NCBI RefSeq assembly: GCF_004362865.1
Contig: NZ_SNYI01000001.1
Coordinates: 620,001-684,000, forward strand
Source of the DNA: Zeaxanthinibacter enoshimensis
GTDB lineage: Bacteria > Bacteroidota > Bacteroidia > Flavobacteriales > Flavobacteriaceae
Length of the DNA stretch: 64,000 nucleotides
Direction: 5' to 3'
A program made the translations under genes and the position numbers. Below the pieces are notes generated by a model. That model was not told the DNA's origin. It worked only from the letters and a program-made list of their open reading frames with translations, and did no database searches. The stretch's first letter is position 1. Each line of letters starts with the position of its first letter. Below, piece after piece: positions 35,968 through 45,056 of the stretch.

Positions 35968-38022
35968 TTATAATTTAATATTATCTACGGAAAAGTCCTT
36001 ACTCACAGTGCAGCCCCGAAAAATTCCAAAGGAAAATTTCTCATAAGATGATAAAGTGGGGTTAAAATCATGAAATATATAAATGTCTTTCCCATACTTA
36101 ATCATATTGTCTGGTGATACAGTAAAATCCCATCCGTCAAATCCATATTTAATACGTTCTTCAGGAAGTGAAGACACATCATCAGTCTTTGGTTTCGCAT
36201 GGAAGTAAATCCTGCAGCCATGCAATGACTCTGGCTGGTACCCAGTGGCCGTCAGCCGGAAATACAGGCGTACCGATTTATTGTTCTTCACGGTATGAAT
36301 TTCACGAAGTACCAGATCGTCCCGTATAGGTCTCGAACCTTTCCAGTGCAGTGTTGAATTTTTACCTTTCAGGGGAGCTAGTATATCCTCTAAACCTTTT
36401 ATTTTTCCGGGGTCATTATAAAAAACAAAATAGCTGGCGAATTGTTTATTGGAATTATAGAATGTTGGGAGTAAGTAAGTAGTGAGTTGCTTATTATTTC
36501 CAATTTCCTTAATTATTATAACGTCTGAAGCCTCCAGCTCATTTATGTTCTTCTGAAACATTCCGATAAGATTATTACCATCGGTTTCCGGAAATGACGG
36601 AAGTGTCTTTACATCCTGATAACCAAACTGGGCTTCCTTTAGAGGAAAGTCGATCGTAACCAATGATCTCTGGGAGCTGTCGGGGATATCTGTGACAAAT
36701 TTTATAACATTTCTTTTTGCATCTGGAAATATTGTTTTCAGATAATTAGCGTGCAATAGGACCGGCAGAAATATGGTCACTAACAGGACCAAATATATTA
36801 TAGCACGATTTCTCCTATTCTCCAGGTAATGTGCACGCTTAAGGTGGTTGATAACACTATCCAGTAAAATTCCGGTTATCAATACTAATGCCGGCAAGAA
36901 GGGCAGAATATTCCGGTCAAAATAAACACGTTGTTTGATAATAAACCAGACAGATGCAATTATTACAGTCAATAACACCCCCCACCGGATTCGCTCTGAG
37001 GTATGCAGATATTTAAAACCATAATAGGCCAATACAGGGAAGATGAATATTAAGCCTCCCAAAGAAGGCAGGAGTTCACGAATAATTCCTTTGAAGTTAT
37101 AGAGTTTATAGCTCTCTACAACAAGCCCCTTATTCCCTGTAGCATAGTGCCAGAAATTTGAGAAGTAGTCGTGTATAACTGCATTAAAAACCTCCTTACT
37201 GTAAAAAATATTCCAGTTTATTAGAGCAAAAAAGAATATGGAAGATAAAACTATAAGGCTGAATAATTTTAAACGAGCCTCAAAGCCGTTTGCCTTGGTC
37301 AGTATAAGGGCTCCAATCATTACAATTATGAAAAGGGAAGAAAATTTCAGGGAAATAGTCAGCGCAAACAGAAAAGCCGCCAAAACAATAATAAACTTAC
37401 TAATCTTGGTGCTATCATATATATACAAGTACAACCATAATAAGAGGTTGACCAGGGACAGAATCAGGGGTTCGATATAGAAAACACTTCGTTGTTCTAA
37501 AAGAAGCATATTGATGCCAATCAGAGTGGCTATCATAAACATCGATATAAACTTCTGCTTATTCCAGAGATAAAAGATCAACGGGATAAAGGTGAGGAAC
37601 ATCAATAAAATAGACTGCAATTTCAGGTAATAATGAAAATACCTCAGGTTAGGGTCTTCCATGTTCTTAGCTAATCCGGCCCCGGTTGTTTGATAATTCT
37701 CAATGAAATAGTTATGGCCCGGATAATCCCAGCTTTCTGCATATATATTTGCTCCCATATGACCGATCATTCCGACTAAAGCTCCAGGATAAAATAAATA
37801 TGTGAATACCCGTGGGCCGTTCAAGGCTCGATGTACTGTATTTTCAGGATCAAATTTTGGATGTACGGTGGAGATAGTGAAATATTCATCGACGGTGAAA
37901 TTATCCATATGATTCTTATTGTAATTCACCTGCAGGATCACTATAGTCAGAAACAACAACAGTATTGCAGCGATCAATAGTCTATACTTTTCGAAAAAAT
38001 GAATAATCTGGCTTCTCGTCAT
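35968..38022 (-). CDS. GT39/ArnT-like polytopic membrane glycosyltransferase
   Basis: The 684-residue protein has about ten membrane helices over residues 14-430 and a soluble C-terminal part of about 250 residues. The first extracytoplasmic loop contains VDEYFTIST, the Asp-Glu pair typical of GT-C enzymes of the GT39/GT83 type that use polyprenyl-phosphate sugars. A soluble beta-rich tail (LHWKGSRPIRDDLVLREIH, GFDGWDFTVSPDNM) follows. I infer that it adds a sugar to the polysaccharide or a lipid on the periplasmic side. It directly abuts the fused GT/kinase gene (one base apart), which supports a shared step. No closer family is recognised. Confidence 0.72.
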   Translation of the reverse strand: MTRSQIIHFFEKYRLLIAAILLLFLTIVILQVNYNKNHMDNFTVDEYFTISTVHPKFDPENTVHRALNGPRVFTYLFYPGALVGMIGHMGANIYAESWDYPGHNYFIENYQTTGAGLAKNMEDPNLRYFHYYLKLQSILLMFLTFIPLIFYLWNKQKFISMFMIATLIGINMLLLEQRSVFYIEPLILSLVNLLLWLYLYIYDSTKISKFIIVLAAFLFALTISLKFSSLFIIVMIGALILTKANGFEARLKLFSLIVLSSIFFFALINWNIFYSKEVFNAVIHDYFSNFWHYATGNKGLVVESYKLYNFKGIIRELLPSLGGLIFIFPVLAYYGFKYLHTSERIRWGVLLTVIIASVWFIIKQRVYFDRNILPFLPALVLITGILLDSVINHLKRAHYLENRRNRAIIYLVLLVTIFLPVLLHANYLKTIFPDAKRNVIKFVTDIPDSSQRSLVTIDFPLKEAQFGYQDVKTLPSFPETDGNNLIGMFQKNINELEASDVIIIKEIGNNKQLTTYLLPTFYNSNKQFASYFVFYNDPGKIKGLEDILAPLKGKNSTLHWKGSRPIRDDLVLREIHTVKNNKSVRLYFRLTATGYQPESLHGCRIYFHAKPKTDDVSSLPEERIKYGFDGWDFTVSPDNMIKYGKDIYIFHDFNPTLSSYEKFSFGIFRGCTVSKDFSVDNIKL

Positions 38023-40122
38023 TTACTGAATATTACTGGCTTTGTTAAGAATACAAAAAATGAAAAATAATTGTAAAAACCCGTTGAGATCATCATCGAA
38101 CCTGGCGTCATTCAGCAGATCATCCGATTCATCCAAAATAACGTATGTCAGGTTCTCAATTTCATCACTACTTACGGTTCCCTGAACATCTAAAATCTGG
38201 CAGTCAATTTCGTATTCATGGGTAACCCTTAGTGTTTTTAATGCGTTAACACCGTCCACCAACCGATTTATATCAAGATTGGTTTCCAGTTCGATCCTAA
38301 GACCCAGCTCCACCTGCTCTGAAATGTTATCGTCCGGTAGTGATTGTAAAGGATAAAAACAAATCTTTACATCAGAGAACGGAGCCTGAGAGCGAATAAA
38401 TTTTGCTGAGTCCTCTTCACGGATCCTCAGTTGCTCAAGGACTTTTTCTTTGGTGTATCCTCTCTTGGCCGTATCCCTTTGGATCTTCCAATATAAACGG
38501 AGATCTTCTTTTGGCTCTACGAAAACCTTCAGGTCGAACAGGTTTCTTTTGGCGGCTATATAAAAAGGGTGTAACCCTTCAAAAATTACAACTCTACTGG
38601 GGTAGATCTTTAAAGGCTGAGTAAACCTCCCTGTAGTATGATCATAGATTCGACGCTGGATTGTCTTGCCTGTTCTGAGCAATTTTAAATGTCTAATATC
38701 TTCATGCAGGTGATTCGCCTTAGGGGATAAATGAGTTAACTCATTCCATTTATCATGACCTCTTTCCCACCTGTGCATATCATCTCCGCGTATGATAGTG
38801 ACATTGGCCTCCCCAAACATTTGGATCATCAAATGGGTTAAAGTTGATTTTCCCACACCCGAATCTCCCCCGAAACCAATCAAAAAAGGTTTATTCTTAA
38901 GCTTCCTGTTCAAGTTTTTCCTGACTCCGGCTTTAAATAACCAGTATACATTCAATATCAGGCAGGTCTGAAGGAGTGTAAATGCCAGGCTTACCATGAA
39001 TTCTGCTGGCACCCACCCCAAAGAATTCCATAACTCATAGAGCGTGCCCCCCCTCTCGGTATATAGAAAAACATAGGTATAATCTGAATTGGGTATCCAG
39101 GCAAAATATATGAGGAATGCAGCTTGCAGGGCTATAACGGGAATAAAAGTAAGTTTACGCTCTTTAAGATTAAAGTATATCAGGAATGGGAGTATCCAGA
39201 AGTACCATCCCGGTTGTGGGGGAATAAATATCAACAGGGAAGCAAATGAAAACCCAACGAACATGATAAAGAGATCCTTGCTGATCTTTTTAAATCGGGT
39301 GGCAGCTGCAATCAGCAATAAATATACAGCGGGTATTAAGTAGAAATTCAGGTTATTGATCGTAGGCAAGCCCGCTGCCCACACCTTAGATTGTTCCTGG
39401 TTAGAAAAGACCATTTGAAGAAAAGACTTACTGCCCAGATAAAAACTGGACACGATCAAAAATACCAGAGCTACCAACCCCAAGTGAGAAGCAATTCTCC
39501 CTATTTTGTTTTGATTATTATTTTTCCATAGATATAACAGAAAAAATGGGATGGCCAGGATCAAATTGGTCTTGGCAGCTATGCCAAGTCCTAATACAAC
39601 TGCCGCTTCAAGGGATCGATTTTTGACAAGCAGGTATAGTGATGCAATCAGGAATGCAATTGGAATAACATCTAACTGTCCATGGATATAAGAGATATAT
39701 ATCAATACCGGAGATAACCAGTAATAGACCAGGATCTTATAATCTTTCCCTCTGAGTAACCGGCTAAGAAGGACCAGGATTAGGGTGTCTGCCAGGAGCA
39801 AGGGTATACGGATAAAGAATGGGGAAAGATGGGCCAGAAATCCTCCTAGAGAACTCAGAATATAGAGCATCAGGGGGGGATATGGAAATGCATCGACAAC
39901 TCCCAATTGCCAAAAATGTTCATAAGGATCTTTGAAACCTGAGGCTATAAAATATTCCACGAAGGGAATAAAAGAGTCTGCCAGCAACCTGCCCGCGAAG
40001 AACAAGGACAATATTATCTTCAACAGCAGCCCGCCCCAGAATAGACGGTGCCGCAAGACTGCCAGTTTAAAGATTCCTTGTTTGTCCCGGAGATATCCGC
40101 CCAAAAATTTGTTCATCGCCAT
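38023..40122 (-). CDS. Membrane glycosyltransferase (GT87-like) fused to phosphoribulokinase/uridine kinase-like domain
   Basis: This 699-residue protein joins two parts. Residues about 25-400 form ten or more membrane helices of a GT-C type (YPPLMLYILSSLGG, GQLDVIPIAFLIASLYLL, PPQPGWYFWILPFLIY), like GT87 mannosyltransferases. Residues about 411-640 are a P-loop kinase: Walker A GGDSGVGKST (418-427), RGDDMH (446-450), IFEGLHPFY (513-521) and YWKIQRDTAKRGYTKEKVLEQL (544-565). These last motifs resemble phosphoribulokinase and uridine kinase. The kinase part is cytoplasmic if the helix count is even. I do not know a described protein of this type. The start overlaps the GDPD-like gene by 10 bp. 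Confidence 0.75.
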   Translation of the reverse strand: MAMNKFLGGYLRDKQGIFKLAVLRHRLFWGGLLLKIILSLFFAGRLLADSFIPFVEYFIASGFKDPYEHFWQLGVVDAFPYPPLMLYILSSLGGFLAHLSPFFIRIPLLLADTLILVLLSRLLRGKDYKILVYYWLSPVLIYISYIHGQLDVIPIAFLIASLYLLVKNRSLEAAVVLGLGIAAKTNLILAIPFFLLYLWKNNNQNKIGRIASHLGLVALVFLIVSSFYLGSKSFLQMVFSNQEQSKVWAAGLPTINNLNFYLIPAVYLLLIAAATRFKKISKDLFIMFVGFSFASLLIFIPPQPGWYFWILPFLIYFNLKERKLTFIPVIALQAAFLIYFAWIPNSDYTYVFLYTERGGTLYELWNSLGWVPAEFMVSLAFTLLQTCLILNVYWLFKAGVRKNLNRKLKNKPFLIGFGGDSGVGKSTLTHLMIQMFGEANVTIIRGDDMHRWERGHDKWNELTHLSPKANHLHEDIRHLKLLRTGKTIQRRIYDHTTGRFTQPLKIYPSRVVIFEGLHPFYIAAKRNLFDLKVFVEPKEDLRLYWKIQRDTAKRGYTKEKVLEQLRIREEDSAKFIRSQAPFSDVKICFYPLQSLPDDNISEQVELGLRIELETNLDINRLVDGVNALKTLRVTHEYEIDCQILDVQGTVSSDEIENLTYVILDESDDLLNDARFDDDLNGFLQLFFIFCILNKASNIQ

Positions 40123-40703
40123 CGTGGGATATTATATGATTTTGTGCATATGGCATCTAACTGTATATTCTGATCTTTAAGAAAAGCCTTATAAGACTCT
40201 ATGTCTTTCTCCCGTCCTTGTAATTCAGGAGAAACCAGGCATAAGCGATAACCCCATTCTTTCAATTGCCGGAACACTTGCCTATCTAATGGCAACTTGG
40301 TGAAGCAATCAATCCATACCCATTTTACTTTTCCCGCCATTCGCTCAAGGGTATCCAGCCCTTCCCATTCGGAAAATCTCAGAGCAATGTTATTTTCTTC
40401 TAACCGGGTCAGGGAATAGATCATTGGAAAAGAAGAATCGAGAAAAAAATAATTCGGAATCTTGTATAACTTAATCAACCTGAGTATTTCAGTCTCTATC
40501 CTTTCACTTTTAATATTCAGAATAAGTGTCCCGTGCTTATACTCCTTTAAATAGGCTTCAAAATCTTCCCCCTGTACAAATGGGTCATGAGCAATGTGAA
40601 TCCTTCCATTACTGCCGTCTCTTAAGTCTAACTCGACCCCTAACTCTCGTGGCAATTGCTGTAGTTCAGCCAGGGTATTGATCCTGTGCGCAATAAATTC
40701 CAT
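40113..40703 (-). CDS. GDPD-like (glycerophosphodiester phosphodiesterase fold) protein
   Basis: The 196-residue protein shows the ordered catalytic residues of the GDPD/PLC-like TIM barrel: His6-Arg7 in IAHRINT, Glu24 and Asp26 in GVELDLRDG, and His39-Asp40 in IAHDPF. It is shorter than typical GDPD enzymes (about 240-250 residues) and has no signal peptide. It may cleave or form a phosphodiester, but could also be a non-enzymatic relative. It is translationally coupled to the GT2 gene upstream (1-bp overlap) and the GT/kinase gene downstream (10-bp overlap), so it should act in the same pathway. Confidence 0.7.
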   Translation of the reverse strand: MEFIAHRINTLAELQQLPRELGVELDLRDGSNGRIHIAHDPFVQGEDFEAYLKEYKHGTLILNIKSERIETEILRLIKLYKIPNYFFLDSSFPMIYSLTRLEENNIALRFSEWEGLDTLERMAGKVKWVWIDCFTKLPLDRQVFRQLKEWGYRLCLVSPELQGREKDIESYKAFLKDQNIQLDAICTKSYNIPRWR

Positions 40704-41401
40704 TAGTTCAGGGACTTTTTCAATTTCTTACTGAACTCAAGAGTTCTCTTTATAAATTTCTTTTTGGCCGCAAATCCCGTGTTCCAACTGGAAGTGCCAT
40801 GCACCCGTTCGGGAAAAATAACATCAAAACGAACCAGCTTTATTTTTAACTTCTTCGCCAGGTAGAGCGCATACAGATCAAGGGAAAAATCATGGGGAGG
40901 ATTCTCCCATTGTTTAAAGAAATCCCTGTGAAAAATATTAGGCTGGGCATTAATATCGTGTAATTTTTCTCCAAGATACAGGGACTCAAACAAACTCATG
41001 CCTGAAGTAAAGAACTGGTCAAAAAACGGCCTGCCTTTTCGCTCCCCTTTTACGTAGATCATCGGCTCCTCCTGACTTTCGATGATATCAAGAGCTTTGA
41101 TGACGTCTGAAGGGTCTGTCTGGAGATCTGCATGGGTCCAACCTATATAAGTTCCTTGAGCTTGTTGGAGACCAGAAAGAATGCCATATCCATAACCCTG
41201 GTTTACCGGAACATGTACATACTTCGCAAACGAGTACTTTGGAAGGAGTTCTGCAGTGACCTCAGCCGTATTATCGGTAGAACCATTGTCTACCACGATC
41301 AGTTCTATATCCTCTCTTTGGATAACCTCCCCAAATTTAGACAATACAAGGGGTATGTTCTTACTTTCGTTATAACAGGGGATAATGATCGATAATTTCA
41401 T
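40703..41401 (-). CDS. Glycosyltransferase family 2 (dolichol-phosphate-mannose synthase type)
   Basis: The 232-residue GT-A enzyme has LSIIIPCYNESKNIPLVL, VVDNGSTDNTAEV, GYGYGILSGLQQAQGTYIGWTHADLQTDP (DLQ-type motif) and ends in a basic stretch. The closest type is polyprenyl-phosphate sugar synthases (DPM1/ArnC-like), which load a sugar onto undecaprenyl phosphate. It lies directly after a GtrA gene with a 1-bp overlap, the usual partner pair for flipping and using such lipids. The GT39-like and GT87-like enzymes downstream could use its product. Confidence 0.85.
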   Translation of the reverse strand: MKLSIIIPCYNESKNIPLVLSKFGEVIQREDIELIVVDNGSTDNTAEVTAELLPKYSFAKYVHVPVNQGYGYGILSGLQQAQGTYIGWTHADLQTDPSDVIKALDIIESQEEPMIYVKGERKGRPFFDQFFTSGMSLFESLYLGEKLHDINAQPNIFHRDFFKQWENPPHDFSLDLYALYLAKKLKIKLVRFDVIFPERVHGTSSWNTGFAAKKKFIKRTLEFSKKLKKSLN

Positions 41402-41790
41402 TAGTCATTTATTTTTTTAAAAACCCAGAATTTCTGTCCTAAAAAATTCAAAATTGTACTGGCCCCGGTTGCACACAGGAATGCAAAGGTCAAGTTCCGG
41501 AACATTAACAGCGCCACGTCATTCGTGATAATATTGACCCCCAGGGTAAGACCATACAAAATAAAGAATTTCAGTAGTTGAGACGAAGAAAATTCCTTCG
41601 TTTCAAAAGTCCAGTATTTATTAAATATGTAGGCAACAATGGTTCCCGATAAAAATGAAATTCCCTTAGCCAGGTTATGATCGATGACCGTATTTAATGC
41701 ATAATACAATCCAAAATCGACTGCTACAGCGATAATTCCTGTCACCACAAACCTGCGGAGCTGTTTCCGGGTAGTTGAATCTATCGCCAT
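41401..41790 (-). CDS. GtrA family membrane protein
   Basis: The 129-residue protein has four membrane helices and the GtrA-like segments FVVTGIIAVAVDFGLYYAL, GTIVAYIFNKYWTF and the C-terminal FLGQKFWVF. GtrA proteins are thought to flip polyprenyl-phosphate-linked sugars. It overlaps the tandem nucleotidyltransferase gene by 10 bp and the GT2 gene by 1 bp. Confidence 0.88.
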   Translation of the reverse strand: MAIDSTTRKQLRRFVVTGIIAVAVDFGLYYALNTVIDHNLAKGISFLSGTIVAYIFNKYWTFETKEFSSSQLLKFFILYGLTLGVNIITNDVALLMFRNLTFAFLCATGASTILNFLGQKFWVFKKIND

Positions 41791-43430
41791 TCCTGTTCAA
41801 AATCATAGGCTTGCGCTTCAAGTAACCTCACTGAATCCTGCTCCACCGTTAAGTCTTTTTGCAAGGTATAGGGGTGCCAGTCAGTCTTGTGAAAAAAGCT
41901 CTGCCAATAACGATACGTCTTATAATCATTGGGAGTGCCCCAACCAATATAGTGATCTATCTCGAAGACCTTCACCTTCAATCCCATGCTAATTAGCTCG
42001 CCTATACAGCTGTCCACATAGAACTCACCGTTGATTCTTTGATCATTTTCTATCAATCGTTTTAATGCATCTTGGAAATAACCGGCTTTCCTGAAATAAA
42101 AGGTTCCTACGATGGCGTGATCCTTTCCAGGGTTATCGCTAATTGCTTTCTTTACACTGACTCCGGTTACGTTATCTTTCCCGTCGGTTTTTATCCAGCC
42201 ATACATTTCCGGATTTCGCACACTGCTGGGGTGATTTCGGAACGACCAGACTATGGCGTCAACTTCAGGATCGTCTATTAATTTTTTATAGCTGTCATCA
42301 TCCCAGATCATCCCATTATCACACGCGGCGATCAATAAGGGAGCGCCCGGATCCTGACCTTCCAAACCAATTGCGCAGGTGCAGGCCTGGCCCTCAGTTG
42401 TGTGATCGATTGATATAATCCTGGCATCAGGATATTCCCGCTTTATGGCCTTCCCAACACCATACTCCTGTATATGCTCTTCCAGGCACACAAAAATATT
42501 TTCTTCTGCTCTTGGCAGGTAATTCGCGGCCTGAATTATCATTGGTTTACCACCCACCTCTATGAGTGGTTTGGGGAGTATATACCCCTCATTGGTGAAC
42601 CGGCTACCCCTGCCGGCCAGGGGAATTAGGTTAATACTTCTTTTCTCGAGTGGTTTTCCAGGAACTTTATAATTAGCAATTGCTTTGAAATATTCTGAAA
42701 AACCCTGATATTCTTCTACATCTTCCGGGGTTCCCCATTGCAGCATGTGCTGGACATCATAAATAGAAACCTTTAGACCAGCAGCCACTAAAAGGTTATA
42801 TACCAAACTGACATAGTATTCTCCTTTCAGATCAATACCCTGATCCATCAATTCTTGAAAATACTTCTTTACATATGCCCCTTTTTTAAAGTAATAAGTG
42901 CCCATAGAGGCGTACTCCTGCATTCGGTTATCCGTAAAAGGCTCTTTTTCCTTAATCTCGAGCATCCACTGCTGATCTTCCCTCATAAATGCATAATTGG
43001 TGGAGCCCAGCATATGTGGATGAAATCCCTTGTATGCCGGAACTGCCCCATCAGCGTCGCGATTGCGGGTATGGTTTAAAAAATCCTGATAATCCCAATG
43101 ACATGAGAAATCGCAATAGTTTACAATGACCTCTTCCTCCTCACCGATCATCCCGCTCACTGCATGTACAGCAAATACAGGTCCTTTTTTGTGCGGAGGT
43201 ATCTCCACAATGCTTCCTCCCGGGGCTATTCTCTGTAATATCGATCGCATGGGAGTTTCTTTTAAATGCTTGCTATTACATATGAAAATGAAATCCTTCT
43301 CTCCGGGGAACATCTTTACCACATGCTCTATTATGGGCATTCCGTCAATCTCGATCAAAGGTTTCGGCGTCTTATATCCTGCAGCAACAAATCGATTGCC
43401 CATTCCGGACATTGGAATTATTATTTTCAT
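41781..43430 (-). CDS. Tandem nucleotidyltransferase (two NTP-transferase domains)
   Basis: This 549-residue protein consists of two copies of a sugar-1-phosphate nucleotidyltransferase-like domain. Copy 1 (about 1-245) has MSGMGNRF (7-14), KTPKPLIEIDG and the metal site Asp107 in NYCDF. Copy 2 (about 266-530) has AGRGSRF (272-278), LPKPLIEVGGKPMI and Asp371 in AACDNG. Each also ends with a WGTP(E/N)D motif (232-237 and near 510). Both copies keep the expected catalytic residues. The closest normal families are glucose-1-phosphate thymidylyl/cytidylyltransferases, but the substrate is unknown. It follows the membrane protein gene by one base. Confidence 0.85.
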   Translation of the reverse strand: MKIIIPMSGMGNRFVAAGYKTPKPLIEIDGMPIIEHVVKMFPGEKDFIFICNSKHLKETPMRSILQRIAPGGSIVEIPPHKKGPVFAVHAVSGMIGEEEEVIVNYCDFSCHWDYQDFLNHTRNRDADGAVPAYKGFHPHMLGSTNYAFMREDQQWMLEIKEKEPFTDNRMQEYASMGTYYFKKGAYVKKYFQELMDQGIDLKGEYYVSLVYNLLVAAGLKVSIYDVQHMLQWGTPEDVEEYQGFSEYFKAIANYKVPGKPLEKRSINLIPLAGRGSRFTNEGYILPKPLIEVGGKPMIIQAANYLPRAEENIFVCLEEHIQEYGVGKAIKREYPDARIISIDHTTEGQACTCAIGLEGQDPGAPLLIAACDNGMIWDDDSYKKLIDDPEVDAIVWSFRNHPSSVRNPEMYGWIKTDGKDNVTGVSVKKAISDNPGKDHAIVGTFYFRKAGYFQDALKRLIENDQRINGEFYVDSCIGELISMGLKVKVFEIDHYIGWGTPNDYKTYRYWQSFFHKTDWHPYTLQKDLTVEQDSVRLLEAQAYDFEQEWR

Positions 43431-43431
43431 T

Positions 43432-45015
43432 TTATAGTTTAAAATCTTTTAATGCAAATATTTGCCAATCCCCCTCTTCCCAAACAGGAGTCAGAGAATT
43501 AAAGGAATCTGAATAGTCTTTTTCGATTAATAAGAAATCAAGTCCATATTGTTCTGCGATATTTTTCCAATCCTCAGGTTTCAGGCTTCGAAAATATTGT
43601 ATTTCGGAAATTCTATTAAGACGTGAGCCGTATACTGCCGTATATCGCTCAGCATGTTCCTTTATTCTGGATTCTGCGAACGGGAATTCTTTTGAGATCA
43701 GCACATTCCTTTTCCCAATTATTCTCATATCTGTATTTAATGCTTGCGAATATGTAAGAAATACAGATTCTCGCGGAGTATTATGAACAAAGCTAAATAA
43801 ATTCCTTTTGGTCAAAGACGGGGGCTGCCAAGGATCATCCATTAGAGATGCTCCTGATATGATAAGACTAAAAATTAATAAAAGCAGGGCCTTATAAGGC
43901 ATAACAGGAAGCGGGGATACCGGTTTTTCTTTTATTAATAATCCTAACATTAAGATCCAGCAGACCAGAACAGACCAAAGTCCAAACGTAGTATACCGAG
44001 ATGGCCCAAGGTAGGCTATAAATTTCAGGGGGATAATATCAATAAAGATAAATTGCAGTGTAACTGCAGTAATAAAAAAAATCATCGCTGTAGCAGTAGA
44101 AATTACAAGATATTTACTTCGCTTTTTAATACCATAGAAGATTGGAATAAGGTACATCACTGAGATACCTGTAAACGTCCAAAGCCACATCGGATTATAC
44201 TGCTTATAGTCCGGCACATGATAATGCCAGGGATGTCTCTCGAAAATATAATACTGAATGAATTGTGAGGTGTCCATGTTGGAGGCATCCTTGAGGAAGA
44301 GACTGATCAACAAACCCGGTATCAGAATAGCAGCAATAATTTTAAATATTGTTTTCAGCTCTTTTTTCCATCCTGGCAATAAAAAGGGCAAATAAAACCC
44401 TGCAACAAACAGAGCCATCACCGGATGTATCAAAGCTCCAATAATGAATAGCCCTAGAAAAGCCCATTGTCCTGATATTCTAAATTCCTTAATAATAATC
44501 CCGGTAAAACAAAAGAACATAGAAAGATTGGCAGGATATAAGGAAGCATTGAAAGGCCGCCATGACCCTATTGCAAAAAATTGGTTTAAATCTTTTGAAA
44601 GAACGAATATGGCAACTATCAGCGCAATAAAGGGCATTATACGAATCATCTTATTCCTGGAAACTCCTTTGAGCGAAAGTCCACACAGCACCAAGAATAT
44701 TATCGCAGGATATAGTATCAACATTATTAATTTTAGAAAATATAATACTGTATACCAATGCAAACTTGTAACTGTGGAAATTCCGACAATAAGGTATCCA
44801 TACACCCACCGGGGATTCTTTATCATGGAAGCTTGAGTGAAGAAATCTTCAACCAAAAGGTTCTCGTTGAAGATTTTCATAAGAAAGGGCATCATATCCT
44901 GTTCAGCCCATGTATAGGCGGTGGGATTTTGAAAAAAAGACAGGAAGCCTATAAAACACAGGAAGCTTAAATAAATATTTATCTCACGAGGAATCGAATG
45001 ACGTTTTTGATACAA
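43432..45015 (-). CDS. Polytopic membrane protein of unknown function
   Basis: The 527-residue protein has roughly ten to twelve membrane helices (e.g. IYLSFLCFIGFLSFF, WYTVLYFLKLIMLILYPAIIFLVL, ALLLLIFSLIISGASL) and a C-terminal soluble segment of about 110 residues with LTYSQALNTDMRIIGKRNVLIS and WEEGDWQIFALKDF. An early WAEQDMMPF sequence lies in the first loop. It looks like a GT-C-type transferase but has no clear signature, so I leave it unnamed. The start is TTG at 45015; the next Met lies after the first helix. A 41-bp gap separates it from the aldolase-like gene. Confidence 0.68.
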   Translation of the reverse strand: MYQKRHSIPREINIYLSFLCFIGFLSFFQNPTAYTWAEQDMMPFLMKIFNENLLVEDFFTQASMIKNPRWVYGYLIVGISTVTSLHWYTVLYFLKLIMLILYPAIIFLVLCGLSLKGVSRNKMIRIMPFIALIVAIFVLSKDLNQFFAIGSWRPFNASLYPANLSMFFCFTGIIIKEFRISGQWAFLGLFIIGALIHPVMALFVAGFYLPFLLPGWKKELKTIFKIIAAILIPGLLISLFLKDASNMDTSQFIQYYIFERHPWHYHVPDYKQYNPMWLWTFTGISVMYLIPIFYGIKKRSKYLVISTATAMIFFITAVTLQFIFIDIIPLKFIAYLGPSRYTTFGLWSVLVCWILMLGLLIKEKPVSPLPVMPYKALLLLIFSLIISGASLMDDPWQPPSLTKRNLFSFVHNTPRESVFLTYSQALNTDMRIIGKRNVLISKEFPFAESRIKEHAERYTAVYGSRLNRISEIQYFRSLKPEDWKNIAEQYGLDFLLIEKDYSDSFNSLTPVWEEGDWQIFALKDFKL

Positions 45016-45056
45016 GTGATTATATTTTTAGTGGACTAGGAATTTTTTCTTGGAAT

